A stretch of DNA of 64,000 bases from Bacillus bingmayongensis (GCF_000299035.1 NZ_JH921518.1:470439-534438); one strand, 5' to 3'. Positions 1-9,510 are shown, numbered from the stretch's first letter. The notes: a model not told the origin generated them from the sequence alone. Numbers and translations: made by a program.

Positions 1-38
1 ACGCCAAGAGATGCGATTTTAAATGGGTGTTGCTTCAT
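1..38 (-). CDS. pbuX: Xanthine permease, N-terminal start only
   Basis: An ATG lies on the minus strand at 36-38, two bases after the xpt stop codon. The twelve visible codons read MKQHPFKIASLG and run off the window edge. In Bacillus, xpt is followed by pbuX, the xanthine/H+ symporter, in one guanine-riboswitch-controlled operon. The call rests on that position and tight coupling, because too little protein is visible to identify a family. Confidence 0.6.
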   Translation of the reverse strand, partial: MKQHPFKIASLG

Positions 39-40
39 GA

Positions 41-730
<690 letters not shown>

Positions 731-754
731 CTAAACCAGCAATATATTCGTCCT

Positions 755-825
755 CACTCATAGTCAAAGTATTTACGGTACTTCGGTAGAAACTTGCAGG
801 CCATATCCCCGCGATTATATGAGTG
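755..825 (-). promoter_or_regulatory. Guanine riboswitch aptamer (purine class)
   Basis: Read on the minus strand, the P1 arms CACTCATA and TATGAGTG enclose the purine-aptamer core: ATAATC, GGATATGG, AAGTTTCTACC and CCGTAAAT. The J3/1 segment reads GACTATGAG, with C at the position equivalent to C74 of the B. subtilis xpt aptamer, which specifies guanine/hypoxanthine rather than adenine. It sits directly upstream of a terminator and xpt, the classic arrangement. Confidence 0.96.
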
Positions 826-851
826 TAGCTAACCTATTTATTTGTAGAAGG

Positions 852-880
852 ATTATAACGCACTTTTTTTATTTTGAAAA
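852..880 (-). promoter_or_regulatory. Probable sigma-A promoter of xpt-pbuX
   Basis: A perfect TATAAT on the minus strand (852-857) lies 27 bases upstream of the aptamer. A weak -35 (TTTTCA) sits 17 bases further upstream. The start site would leave a short 5' leader before the riboswitch P1 helix. Confidence 0.6.
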
Positions 881-892
881 GTATTTCTAGAA

Positions 893-938
893 AAAACACG
901 TACAAATTTCATAAAAACATCGTTTTCGTTCGCATTTT
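893..938 (-). promoter_or_regulatory. Possible pair of PurBoxes upstream of xpt
   Basis: Two imperfect, oppositely oriented matches to the PurR box (AWWWCCGAACWWT) lie about 18 bases apart: around 893-906 (core CGTAC) and 925-938 (core CGAAC on the minus strand). PurR control of xpt-pbuX in addition to the riboswitch is known in B. subtilis. The matches are imperfect, so this is a tentative site. Confidence 0.35.
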
Positions 939-966
939 GAAAACTCTTACATTTTGTATTTTTCTA

Positions 967-1713
967 CTAAAGGCTCGTTAAAATAACTGGCCCATCCTTT
1001 GTAATTGCTATCGTATGCTCGTATTGCGCTGACAGCTTTCCATCCATTGTTCTTGCAGTCCATCCGTTTAAATCCACTTTTGAATATCTCATACCTCCAT
1101 TTACAATCGGTTCAATCGTTATTACCATTCCTTCTTGTAGTTCTGGTCCTTGGCCCGGCTTTCCAAAATGAAAAATGGCTGGTTCCTCATGGATTACTTT
1201 ACCAATTCCATGCCCCGTAAAATCCCTTGCGACAGAAAATCCTTCAGAAGCTACATAACTTTCAATTGCATGCCCAATATCTCCAATATGATTTCCTGTT
1301 ATCGCTTGCTCAATCCCTTTATACAAAGCCTTTTCCGTTACTACTAATAATTGTTCTGCCTCATGAGAAATATCTCCTAATTTATAACTCCATGCAGAGT
1401 CAGAGAGAGCACCATTTAAGTTCACTACCATATCAATCGTAACAATATCACCTTCATTTAACGGTTGATTAGTTGGAAAACCATGACACATTTCATCATT
1501 CACTGATGCGCATATTGCATATGGATAATCGTTATATCCTTTTTGTTCAGGTATCGCACCATGCTTTTCTAAATATGCTTCAACAAATGTATCAATTTCC
1601 AGCGTAGTGATACCCGGCTTTATCATTTTTTCAATTTCTTGATGACACAAAGCTAGTAACTTTCCGGCTTCACGCATCAAATCTATTTCTCGTTTGCTTT
1701 TTATCATAATCAT
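967..1713 (-). CDS. map: Methionine aminopeptidase, type I
   Basis: Removes the initiator methionine from nascent proteins. The 248-residue protein has the full set of metal ligands of the family: Asp94, Asp105, His168, Glu201 and Glu232, with His77 at the substrate site, each offset by three from E. coli MAP. The first ATG is preceded by GGAGAG at good spacing; a second in-frame ATG two codons later is an alternative. The gene stands alone, away from the ribosomal-protein operon that usually carries another map copy in Bacillus, so it is probably a second MAP (mapB type). Confidence 0.93.
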   Translation of the reverse strand: MIMIKSKREIDLMREAGKLLALCHQEIEKMIKPGITTLEIDTFVEAYLEKHGAIPEQKGYNDYPYAICASVNDEMCHGFPTNQPLNEGDIVTIDMVVNLNGALSDSAWSYKLGDISHEAEQLLVVTEKALYKGIEQAITGNHIGDIGHAIESYVASEGFSVARDFTGHGIGKVIHEEPAIFHFGKPGQGPELQEGMVITIEPIVNGGMRYSKVDLNGWTARTMDGKLSAQYEHTIAITKDGPVILTSL

Positions 1714-1971
1714 GAAATCTCTCCTCGTTTATATCAAATTTAATGATACACATCTCTCTCAAAAATTTCAAAACAGCGATCATTTCACATTTTTTTCACA
1801 ATTTCACATTCCAAAACTTGTAACAAGTCGTAATTTTACAAGTTCTCATCATAGACATAGTTTTTATTGTATCAATGAACACTTTTTGAAAGCATATTCG
1901 GATGCGATAAAATTATCTAAATTTTTTGTATTATAAAAATGTAAGATTTCATTTATCCAAGGAGGGTTATT

Positions 1972-2118
1972 ATGGGCGAACATAAATTACATCAGCAAGA
2001 AACCGAAAGCAATGAAAAAAGTTCGTTAAAAGGAACTTTAATCTCTGTTTTTTTTGTTGGTTTTTTCATTATTTTCACGTGGTTTAGCGTCTATCAAATT
2101 TTTGTCAATCGACTATAA
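1972..2118 (+). CDS. Cytochrome c oxidase subunit IIa (small CoxIIa-type)
   Basis: A 48-residue protein with a charged N-terminus (residues 1-20) and one membrane segment (about residues 22-45), behind a near-perfect Shine-Dalgarno (AAGGAGGG). It is the first gene of the ba3 oxidase operon, 29 bases before subunit II. Small single-helix CoxIIa subunits precede subunits II and I in ba3-type oxidases such as that of Thermus. The call rests on size, topology and position; the helix itself carries no diagnostic motif. Confidence 0.8.
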   Translation: MGEHKLHQQETESNEKSSLKGTLISVFFVGFFIIFTWFSVYQIFVNRL

Positions 2119-2147
2119 TATATAGTTCTGAAAAGGGAGATGGGGAT

Positions 2148-2621
2148 ATGCACTTACATAAATACGAAAAAATTTGGCTTATTTTCGGTGTCGGCTCACT
2201 GTTCGTATTTTTAGCTATTTTAGGAATTAGTGCTTTTTATATGGGAAACAAACCACCGAGTTGTTTAACGACAATTGACCCAGAAAAGGTTCAGGCAATC
2301 GCACCATTTGATCAACCTGGCGTTAAACAAGTTGGAAAAAATCATTATCAAGTGACAATTGTCTCACAAGCTTTTTCTTTTACACCAAATACAATTAAAG
2401 TACCAAAAGGTGCAAAAGTAGATTTTGTCGTTGCGACAAAAGATGTTGTACACGGTTTTGAAATCGCAGGAACAAACGTCAATATGATGGTTGAACCTGG
2501 ATATGTAAGCACTGCTTCACAAGTTTTTCAAAAAGCTGGAGAGTATTTAATTGTCTGTAATGAATATTGTGGTACTGGCCATCATATGATGAGCGCGAAA
2601 GTAGAGGTGACCGAAAAATGA
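2148..2621 (+). CDS. cbaB: ba3-type cytochrome c oxidase subunit II
   Basis: Carries the binuclear CuA centre that accepts electrons from cytochrome c. The 157-residue protein has one N-terminal membrane anchor (about residues 10-32) and a cupredoxin domain outside the membrane. The CuA ligands are visible: His102, Cys137, Glu139, Cys141, His145 and Met148 (motif CNEYCGTGHHMM). The small size and single anchor are typical of ba3/B-type oxidases rather than caa3. Its stop codon overlaps the start of subunit I by four bases (ATGA), indicating coupled translation. Confidence 0.93.
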   Translation: MHLHKYEKIWLIFGVGSLFVFLAILGISAFYMGNKPPSCLTTIDPEKVQAIAPFDQPGVKQVGKNHYQVTIVSQAFSFTPNTIKVPKGAKVDFVVATKDVVHGFEIAGTNVNMMVEPGYVSTASQVFQKAGEYLIVCNEYCGTGHHMMSAKVEVTEK

Positions 2622-4267
2622 TTGCACTCCAAGATAAAATAAGTAAACGAGATGCAAAATTAGCAATGGCTCATATTCACATCGCATTTATTGCTCTATT
2701 TTTAGGTGGGTTATGCGGATTACTACAAGTTCTCGTTCGTTCAGGAAAATTCAATTTACCTGCTGGTATTGGCTATTATCAGGTGTTAACAACACATGGT
2801 GTTTTACTCGGACTTGTATTAACAACGTTCTTTATTATTGGTTTCTTATTTGCTTGTATGAGTAAAACAACTGGTGTCCTCTCAAAAGGTGTCCGAAAAA
2901 CAGGCTGGATTGGTTTTTGGCTTATGACAATTGGAACAACAATTACTGCTATCTTTATTCTACTCAATAAAGCAACTGTACTCTATACGTTCTATGCTCC
3001 ATTAAAAGCACATCCTGGATTTTACATTGGACTTACCCTTGTTATTGTTGGGAGTTGGTTCAGCGGATTTGCAATGTTTGTCCAGTATCGTACATGGAAA
3101 AAACATAACAAAGGAAAAATAGGTCCTCTGTTAAGCTTTATGGCTGTTGTAACAATGGCACTATGGCTGGTTGCAACACTTGGCGTTGCAGCTGCAGCAC
3201 TTATTCAATTTATCCCGTGGAGCTTGGGGCTTACTGACAAAATCGATGTCTTAGTCAGCCGAACATTATTTTGGTACTTCGGTCATCCGCTCGTTTATTT
3301 TTGGCTCCTCCCTGCTTATATGGCTTGGTATGTCATTATACCGAAAATCATTGGAGGAAAAATTTTCAGTGACTCACTAGCTCGTTTATCATTCATCTTA
3401 TTTTTATTATTTTCTATGCCGGTAGGGTTTCATCATCAACTAACCGAACCAGGTATTGACCCAGGGTGGAAATACTTACAAGTCGTCTTAACATTTATGG
3501 TTGTTATTCCATCTTTAATGACTGCCTTCTCTTTATTTGCAACCTTTGAACAGTTTGGCCGTTCAAAAGGAGCTACTGGACTATTCGGATGGCTTCGTAT
3601 GCTTCCATGGGGGGATGCTAGATTTTTTGCTCCATTCGTCGGTATGCTAATGTTTATTCCAGCTGGTGCTGGTGGACTTGTTAATGCAAGTAACCAACTA
3701 AACCAGGTCGTTCATAATACTGTATGGGTAACTGGGCATTTCCATTTAACATTGGCAACATCTGTTGTGTTAACATTCTTCGGAATTGCCTATTGGTTAA
3801 TTCCACACTTAACAGGCCGCGTCATGACAAAAGAAATGAACCGCCTTGCCATAATTCAAACTTTCATATGGGCGCTTGGCATGTTCTTTATGTCTGCTGG
3901 CATGCACTTTGCCGGGTTACTCGGAGCACCTCGTCGTTCTTCTTTTTCCACATATGGCAATTCACAGCAAGCGCTCGAATGGATTCCATATCAAATCGCG
4001 CAAGCAGTCGGAGGAACGATTTTATTTGTCGGAATTATCATCGCAATCATTATCTATGTAGACCTTGTCTTCTTTGCACCAAAAGGACAAACAGAATTTC
4101 CAATTGGCGAAGTAGCTAATGCCTCTGAGCGTACACCAATGGTTTTTGATAATTGGAAACTATGGATTGGTATTACAGCTTTACTTATCTTATTCGCCTA
4201 TACAATTCCTTTTATCGATATGATACAAAATGCCCCACCTGGTTCGAAAGGCTTTAAATTGTGGTAA
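2618..4267 (+). CDS. cbaA: ba3-type cytochrome c oxidase subunit I
   Basis: Haem-copper oxidase core subunit that reduces oxygen to water and pumps protons. The 549-residue, multi-helix protein has all metal ligands: His60 and His376 (low-spin haem), His374 (high-spin haem), and His223, His272 and His273 (CuB), with Tyr227 four residues after His223 as in the His-Tyr crosslink. All except His60 are offset by ten from Thermus ba3 subunit I. The ATG at 2618 overlaps the subunit II stop; an upstream TTG in the same frame lies inside subunit II and is unlikely. A terminator follows. Confidence 0.95.
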   Translation: MIALQDKISKRDAKLAMAHIHIAFIALFLGGLCGLLQVLVRSGKFNLPAGIGYYQVLTTHGVLLGLVLTTFFIIGFLFACMSKTTGVLSKGVRKTGWIGFWLMTIGTTITAIFILLNKATVLYTFYAPLKAHPGFYIGLTLVIVGSWFSGFAMFVQYRTWKKHNKGKIGPLLSFMAVVTMALWLVATLGVAAAALIQFIPWSLGLTDKIDVLVSRTLFWYFGHPLVYFWLLPAYMAWYVIIPKIIGGKIFSDSLARLSFILFLLFSMPVGFHHQLTEPGIDPGWKYLQVVLTFMVVIPSLMTAFSLFATFEQFGRSKGATGLFGWLRMLPWGDARFFAPFVGMLMFIPAGAGGLVNASNQLNQVVHNTVWVTGHFHLTLATSVVLTFFGIAYWLIPHLTGRVMTKEMNRLAIIQTFIWALGMFFMSAGMHFAGLLGAPRRSSFSTYGNSQQALEWIPYQIAQAVGGTILFVGIIIAIIIYVDLVFFAPKGQTEFPIGEVANASERTPMVFDNWKLWIGITALLILFAYTIPFIDMIQNAPPGSKGFKLW

Positions 4268-4268
4268 A

Positions 4269-4303
4269 TAAAAAGTAGAGGGAAGCCCCTCTGCTTTTTA
4301 TTA
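4269..4303. terminator. Bidirectional terminator between cbaA and the DUF2262 gene
   Basis: AAAAAGTAGAGG pairs with CCCCTCTGCTTTTT, giving T runs on both strands. It serves the plus-strand oxidase operon and the convergent minus-strand gene. Confidence 0.85.
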
Positions 4304-4340
4304 TGCTAAAATCCTTTAGCTCATCACGCACTAAACAAAT

Positions 4341-5153
4341 TTATCCTGCAATATCAGCCGAATTAAAAGTCCCATTAATATTTCCATCTACAATAATGCA
4401 ATGTCCCCAAAACATATCTCCATCCGAAAAATATATCGTAAAATCACCGTCTGAATACACACTTATGCTTTCTAACTTCATCAAATCAATGAACATTTCC
4501 TGTGTAATCTCATCTATCTCTGCCTCATCATCATCCTGTAACCATTCATTTGCTAACTCCACTAACTCTGCTGCTGCATACAGTTTAATTTTTCTGCTCC
4601 ATTCATCTTGCCCCTTGAAAAGTGCATATGCCGTTTCTAAGGCCGATGTCATAATATGTTCGTCTTTATTCCAATCAAAATACAAACTACATTCTTCACC
4701 AGCCCAAGAAATTTGCTTTTCAAATAGTTCCACTCTCTTATCAAGTAAAAATTCACCCAATATCTTATCCTGATAATAAATTGGCTTCATTGATTCTTGT
4801 AATATCTTTTCTAATTCATCATCTCTATATGTTTCATCCAAAACCTTAACAAGCATCATCGCATTTTCTGCTCTACGTACCTGCAACCTTACAACTGTAT
4901 TTTCTTTTAAAATTTCTCTTGGCTGTCTCAATTCTGCATCATCAGCTAACCATTCAAGTCTGAGCTTTTCTTCTATAATAATTTCATTCTTACACAAATC
5001 TTTCCATGCAATCAAAGGAATTGACGCATTCCACAAAATAGCGTCACCTGCTCTTCCCGCACCAACACCCGATGCCCCTGTAACAGCTGTTACCTCAATA
5101 ATATCTTCTGTAAATCTATTTTCAAACCTACTTATTTCACTTAACTTGCTCAC
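4341..5153 (-). CDS. DUF2262 domain protein
   Basis: Function unknown. The 270-residue acidic protein ends in a region (about residues 125-270) resembling DUF2262: an ILGEFLLDKRVELFE start, a central W-x-G stretch and the C-terminal WGHCIIVDGNINGTFNSADI. Residues 1-120 are less distinctive. The start is a GTG at 5151-5153, preceded by GGGGAG. No signal peptide or membrane segment is seen. It lies between the oxidase operon and an acetyltransferase gene, both outside the conserved block that starts at ypwA, so it may be part of a variable segment. Homologues have no known role. Confidence 0.7.
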   Translation of the reverse strand: MSKLSEISRFENRFTEDIIEVTAVTGASGVGAGRAGDAILWNASIPLIAWKDLCKNEIIIEEKLRLEWLADDAELRQPREILKENTVVRLQVRRAENAMMLVKVLDETYRDDELEKILQESMKPIYYQDKILGEFLLDKRVELFEKQISWAGEECSLYFDWNKDEHIMTSALETAYALFKGQDEWSRKIKLYAAAELVELANEWLQDDDEAEIDEITQEMFIDLMKLESISVYSDGDFTIYFSDGDMFWGHCIIVDGNINGTFNSADIAG

Positions 5154-5292
5154 TTTAATTTCGCTCCCCTTTATATTGCTTAAGTATAAATATGATTAAA
5201 GGACCTTTTATTTCCCTTCACCAATCACGCTTTTACAGTTAGCCAGTACCCATCTAACTTCTTTCCTTTTATCAGTTTTCAAGTTAGGTGTT
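5154..5292. repeat. Possible degraded bcr1-like remnant
   Basis: The stretch around 5213-5273 (caccaatcacgctttta, then tagcca and catctaac) resembles the interior of the better preserved bcr1-like copy at 54368-54523. TTTAT pentamers lie near both sides (about 5207 and 5269). Similarity is patchy, so this is only a possible remnant. Confidence 0.3.
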
Positions 5293-5769
5293 TTATTGCC
5301 TACAAACAGTGGGATAAATCATTTTTAAAAACTCAAATTGACTCCCATTTGTTCGTTGAATAAATGTTCCAACTCCATCAAACCCTGCCTCCTTATAAAC
5401 TTTAATCGCTCTTTCATTAAACGTTGCCACTGATAACGTTATATACTTCGGCTGATACTTCTTTTCACCAAAAGCTAGACCTGCCTTTATAAATGCCAAT
5501 CCTAAGCCATTTCCAGTCAGTTTTGGTTTCATTCCAAGCCCAATATCCACTGTATGAATATCTACTTTAGTAAAACTAAAAAATCCAACAAGCTGATTAT
5601 TCTCACTAACAGCAAAAGTCGTTTCTCCGCGTATTGTAGGATTTAAAAACTCCGCTAAATCTTCTTGATCAGCTTCCATATCATAAAACGAATACTTCCC
5701 CTCATTGTGCCAATGATACGCAATTTCTTCTGCTTGCTCTTGTGTCATCACTTCAAAAGTATAATTCAT
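5293..5769 (-). CDS. GNAT family N-acetyltransferase
   Basis: Probably transfers an acetyl group from acetyl-CoA to a small molecule or protein amine; the substrate is unknown. The 158-residue protein shows the GNAT core: a beta strand with the acetyl-CoA loop KLTGNGLG (residues 83-90) followed by a helix, and the late motif NERAIKVYKEAGF (118-130). I chose the ATG at 5767-5769, preceded by a strong GGGGGGAG; the frame is open seven codons further upstream but lacks a ribosome binding site. It is a single gene between the DUF2262 gene and ypwA. Confidence 0.85.
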   Translation of the reverse strand: MNYTFEVMTQEQAEEIAYHWHNEGKYSFYDMEADQEDLAEFLNPTIRGETTFAVSENNQLVGFFSFTKVDIHTVDIGLGMKPKLTGNGLGLAFIKAGLAFGEKKYQPKYITLSVATFNERAIKVYKEAGFDGVGTFIQRTNGSQFEFLKMIYPTVCRQ

Positions 5770-5817
5770 CCTTACTCCCCCCTTACCCAAAGCGCATATA
5801 TAGTCAAACTTTTATTG

Positions 5818-5851
5818 ATAAAAAGGAGCCACATATTGCAGCTCCTTTTCT
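5818..5851. terminator. Terminator after ypwA
   Basis: On the minus strand AAAAGGAGC and GCTCCTTTTT form a hairpin ending in T residues, four bases past the ypwA stop. The T run on the other strand would also allow use in the plus direction. Confidence 0.8.
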
Positions 5852-5854
5852 TTC

Positions 5855-7378
5855 TTATAATGTATAAATCTCTTTATATTTTACTTCTAAATAATCAGCT
5901 AAATAATTCGCATTTAACCCTTCACCTGTTACATCTTCTAAGATTTGTAATGGCTTTTTCGTTTTACCATATTGATGAACATTGTTTGTTAACCATTCAC
6001 GAATTGGTATCACATTTCCTTCTTCAAGCAATGCATCGAAGTTTGGAATTTCTTCTAGCATCTTATGTTTAAATTGCGCTGCGTACATATAACCAAGTGC
6101 ATAAGATGGGAAGTAGCCAAACGACCCATCTGACCAATGTACATCTTGCAGTACACCCTGCGCATCCGTTTCTGGACGTATACCTAAATAACTCTCCATT
6201 TTATCATTCCACGCTGTTGGCAAATCTTTCACTTCCAATGTTCCATCAAACAATTCTTTCTCCAGTTCATAACGGACCATAACGTGAAGCGGATATGTAA
6301 GTTCGTCTGCTTCAATACGTATAAAGGAAGGCTTTGATTCATTAATAGCATCATAAAATTCATCTATAGACACGTTTTCAAACTGCCCATTACTAAATTG
6401 TTTCAATACATCATAATTTTTCTTCCAAAATGATTTATTACGTCCAATAAAGTTTTCAAAGAATAGTGATTGCGATTCATGAATTCCCATCGATGTACCA
6501 CTGCAAAGCGGCGTTCCTTCTAATTCTTCTGAAATATTTTGTTCGTATACAGCATGTCCACATTCATGAATTGTTCCGAAAACTGCCATCCGGAAGTCAT
6601 TCTCATCATAACGAGTTGTAATACGAACATCCCCTCTATTTAATGTAATTTCAAATGGATGTATAGTTTCATCAAGACGGCCAGCCTCGAAATTATAATT
6701 TAATTGTTTTAGTAACTCTAAGGTGAAATTCTTTTGTTGTTCTTTTGAAAAATGTTCAAATAAAACATTTGTTTTTAATTCTTTATTGGACTTCGAAATT
6801 TCTTTTACAAGCGGAACAATGCGCTCACGTAGTTGTCCAAATACATGATCTAACACCTCTACCGTGATACCCGGCTCATACAGATCTAAAAGCGTATTAT
6901 ATTTATAAGTGTCATAACCCCAATATGCAATAAATTTCTTCTTATATTCTACAATTTTTTCTAAGTATGGTCGGAACATCTCAAAATCAGATTTTTCACG
7001 TGCTTCTCCCCAAACACTTTCTGATTTTGCTTGTAATTTGACAAACTCTTCATACTCAGCCTGTGGAATTTTTTTATTTCGATCATACTCTTTGCGGCAC
7101 TCTTCTACAATTTTCTTCGTTGTTTCAGAAATTTTATTATCTGCAATTAACTGTTCTAATTCTTTTAAATATCTTCCCATCTCGTCAGAAGTCGATAATG
7201 AAAAAACTTCTGATGAAAGCATTCCTATTACTTCAGAGCGTTGATCCACTCCTCGCTTCGGCGCTCCTGTTCGTAAATCCCAAAATATAAGGCTCAATGC
7301 TTCTCCATAATTTTCTATCTTTTTCACATGAGCTAAAAACTCTTTTTCTACTTTATATGTAGCCATTGTCATATTCAT
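5855..7378 (-). CDS. ypwA: M32 family metallocarboxypeptidase
   Basis: Zinc-dependent carboxypeptidase (carboxypeptidase Taq family) that removes C-terminal amino acids from peptides. At 507 residues it has normal family length. The zinc site HECGH is at residues 271-275 and the third ligand follows in HESQSLFFEN (300-309), both characteristic of M32. The ATG at 7376-7378 is preceded by AAAGGAGG; in-frame ATGs two and four codons later are alternatives. It lies next to ypvA as in B. subtilis and is probably cytosolic, because no signal peptide is visible. Confidence 0.92.
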   Translation of the reverse strand: MNMTMATYKVEKEFLAHVKKIENYGEALSLIFWDLRTGAPKRGVDQRSEVIGMLSSEVFSLSTSDEMGRYLKELEQLIADNKISETTKKIVEECRKEYDRNKKIPQAEYEEFVKLQAKSESVWGEAREKSDFEMFRPYLEKIVEYKKKFIAYWGYDTYKYNTLLDLYEPGITVEVLDHVFGQLRERIVPLVKEISKSNKELKTNVLFEHFSKEQQKNFTLELLKQLNYNFEAGRLDETIHPFEITLNRGDVRITTRYDENDFRMAVFGTIHECGHAVYEQNISEELEGTPLCSGTSMGIHESQSLFFENFIGRNKSFWKKNYDVLKQFSNGQFENVSIDEFYDAINESKPSFIRIEADELTYPLHVMVRYELEKELFDGTLEVKDLPTAWNDKMESYLGIRPETDAQGVLQDVHWSDGSFGYFPSYALGYMYAAQFKHKMLEEIPNFDALLEEGNVIPIREWLTNNVHQYGKTKKPLQILEDVTGEGLNANYLADYLEVKYKEIYTL

Positions 7379-7445
7379 ATAACCTCCTTTTTCTACCCCA
7401 CCTATATTTCGACATAAAGATATAAACTCCTTTTCCAATAGAAAG

Positions 7446-7474
7446 AAAAAAAGCTTAGCAAACGCCAAGCTTTT
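7446..7474 (-). terminator. Terminator after ypvA
   Basis: Minus-strand AAAGCTTGGC and GCTAAGCTTT form a hairpin followed by a run of T residues, directly at the ypvA stop codon. Confidence 0.8.
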
Positions 7475-9410
7475 ACAATGCCTTACCTTCTACTGGAAGT
7501 ACTTTCTTTACAGCTTCTATAACCTTTTCATTTTCATTTTCTGATAAGAATAACGAAATAGCACCTTTATCTTCACTTGTACGAATTAAGCGTCCAATTC
7601 CTTGACGAAGACGTAAAATCATATACGGCACATCTACATCCCAAAACGGGTCATTTACGTGTTTACGTTTCGCTTCAAACACAGGATCGTTTGGAGGGAA
7701 TGGAAGTGACCAAATAATAACATGTGACAGTGAGGAGCCTGGGATATCTAAACCTTCCCATAAATGGACAGCGCAAAGCACAGTCTCTTCTTCATTTTGG
7801 AAACGTGAAACAAGCTGACTAATCTCTTGGTCCCCTTCATATAAAAACGGAACAGACATTTGTTCTTTATTCACATATTCTTTGAACGCCGCAAGCTCCC
7901 CTGTTGTACGGAATAATACAAGCGTACGTCCATTTGTTTTTTGAATGTTCTCAAGTGTATACTGACATTTTCGTTCCCATTCATTTTCTTGGTTATACGA
8001 TGGCAAGTACACTTTCATTTGCTCTTCATAATCAAATGGAGAAGCTACTGAGAATGATAAATAATCTTTTACACCTAGACTATTTGCTGTAAATGCAAAC
8101 GAGTCATTTTCAGATAGTGTAGCAGAAGAGAAAATATACGGGATTTTTTTCGAGAATACTTTCTCTTGTAATACCTCTTCTACTGCACGTGGCATAATAA
8201 CTAATGTGAAGGCACCATCACTTTCTTCTCCCCATGTAATTACATTTTTCTCATGCATGAAAAGACGAAGTGAATGTTCCAATACATCTAAATGCTCGTC
8301 AACGATATTTAAATCGTATGTGTTTACTGTATACATTTCACTTTCAAATACTAATGCGTCACCGACTTCCGCAATTTTCGCATACAGTCGTTTCGCCTCA
8401 GCAGTTACCTTTTCTGTCACAGTAATTTCTAAACGATCTGAACCAGCAATTTCTTTTTTATTCTCTTGTAGAACATCAAAGAATCTCTCGGTTTGCCAAA
8501 TCGTTTCTTCAACTAAATGAGCAAACTCTTCACGAATATCATTTTGTAATAATCTTGTTAATAATTGTTCCATCATTGTTTGCTTTAATCGATACGTTAG
8601 CGCTTTTTGTGCCGCATACTCAACAAGATGACCTTCATCAAAAACAACACAGCTACTTTCTGGTAAAAGTGGCATCTGTCCTTCACGTTTACGAGCATCA
8701 TATGTCCAAATATGATCCATATAAAAATCTTGAGAGCAAATAATTAAGTCTGCTGCTTTACGGTAATGTTCACGAGAAAGTGTTTGACCACAACGGTGAC
8801 GAGAATCACATGTGAAGCAGTCTTGGAAATAATCCCAAGATACCTTTGACCATTCTTTATCATTTAATAATGGAAACTCTTTTCGATCACCATAATGCGT
8901 AAAGTTTTGCATTGTTCCATGATCAAATACAAATTGAGGTAATTCGTAATATAAATCTTCAATTACTTCTGGAGCTCGTCCACTCATTACGTCTTCAAGT
9001 TTACGTAAACATAAATAATTATCCATTGATTTCGCTAGACGTACATCAACAGATAACCCTAATGCTTCTGATAATTTAGCAATGTCCCCTTCTTCTTTCA
9101 CAAGCTGCTCGATTAGTGTTTCATCTGCACAAGCAATAATAGCTGGTTTTCCGGTATAACGTGCGTAGCAAATTGCATATAAAAGATACACAATCGTTTT
9201 CCCTGTTCCTACGCCTGCCTCTGCGAACATAACTTTCTTCTCTTGAAACGCTCGTTCTAATTGGAACGCCATAAAAATTTGTTCATCACGTTCTTCAAAA
9301 CCTTTTTCTGGGAGGATATCGTAAAACACATCTCCAATCCACTCATTCAACTTATCATAAAAATTATCTTGTTTCCCTACTTCAAATGGTAATCTCTTCT
9401 CAGTAAACAT
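7473..9410 (-). CDS. ypvA: DinG/XPD-like ATP-dependent DNA helicase
   Basis: Superfamily 2 helicase without an exonuclease domain (645 residues). Walker A EAGVGTGKT (64-72), the DEAH-type box DEGH (258-261) and motif VI QGIGRLIRT near the C-terminus are clear. Four cysteines (134, 198, 201, 207) lie between the Walker motifs, where XPD/DinG enzymes bind a 4Fe-4S cluster. I chose the ATG at 9408-9410, preceded by GGAGG; an upstream start lacks that signal. It corresponds to B. subtilis ypvA by position and length. Its exact role in repair or replication is unknown. Confidence 0.9.
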   Translation of the reverse strand: MFTEKRLPFEVGKQDNFYDKLNEWIGDVFYDILPEKGFEERDEQIFMAFQLERAFQEKKVMFAEAGVGTGKTIVYLLYAICYARYTGKPAIIACADETLIEQLVKEEGDIAKLSEALGLSVDVRLAKSMDNYLCLRKLEDVMSGRAPEVIEDLYYELPQFVFDHGTMQNFTHYGDRKEFPLLNDKEWSKVSWDYFQDCFTCDSRHRCGQTLSREHYRKAADLIICSQDFYMDHIWTYDARKREGQMPLLPESSCVVFDEGHLVEYAAQKALTYRLKQTMMEQLLTRLLQNDIREEFAHLVEETIWQTERFFDVLQENKKEIAGSDRLEITVTEKVTAEAKRLYAKIAEVGDALVFESEMYTVNTYDLNIVDEHLDVLEHSLRLFMHEKNVITWGEESDGAFTLVIMPRAVEEVLQEKVFSKKIPYIFSSATLSENDSFAFTANSLGVKDYLSFSVASPFDYEEQMKVYLPSYNQENEWERKCQYTLENIQKTNGRTLVLFRTTGELAAFKEYVNKEQMSVPFLYEGDQEISQLVSRFQNEEETVLCAVHLWEGLDIPGSSLSHVIIWSLPFPPNDPVFEAKRKHVNDPFWDVDVPYMILRLRQGIGRLIRTSEDKGAISLFLSENENEKVIEAVKKVLPVEGKAL

Positions 9411-9450
9411 CCTCAGCCTCCAACCAAAAAGTTTTTCTATAAAAAGATAT

Positions 9451-9480
9451 AGCAACTGCTATTTCTAAATAGCAGTTGCT
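9451..9480. repeat. Perfect inverted repeat upstream of ypvA
   Basis: Two 14-base arms (AGCAACTGCTATTT and its complement) are separated by only two bases. It lies 41 bases before the ypvA start, in the intergenic gap after the small 61-residue gene. On the plus strand a short T run follows; on the minus strand a T stretch comes five bases later. It may be a terminator or an operator. Confidence 0.7.
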
Positions 9481-9510
9481 TTCCCCTGTTGTAATGCATA
9501 GAAATGCGCG

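Noticed and set aside
1694-1936. Plus-strand open frame over the map start region
   Set aside because: No ribosome binding site; overlaps map and the leader of the oxidase operon; composition unlike a protein.
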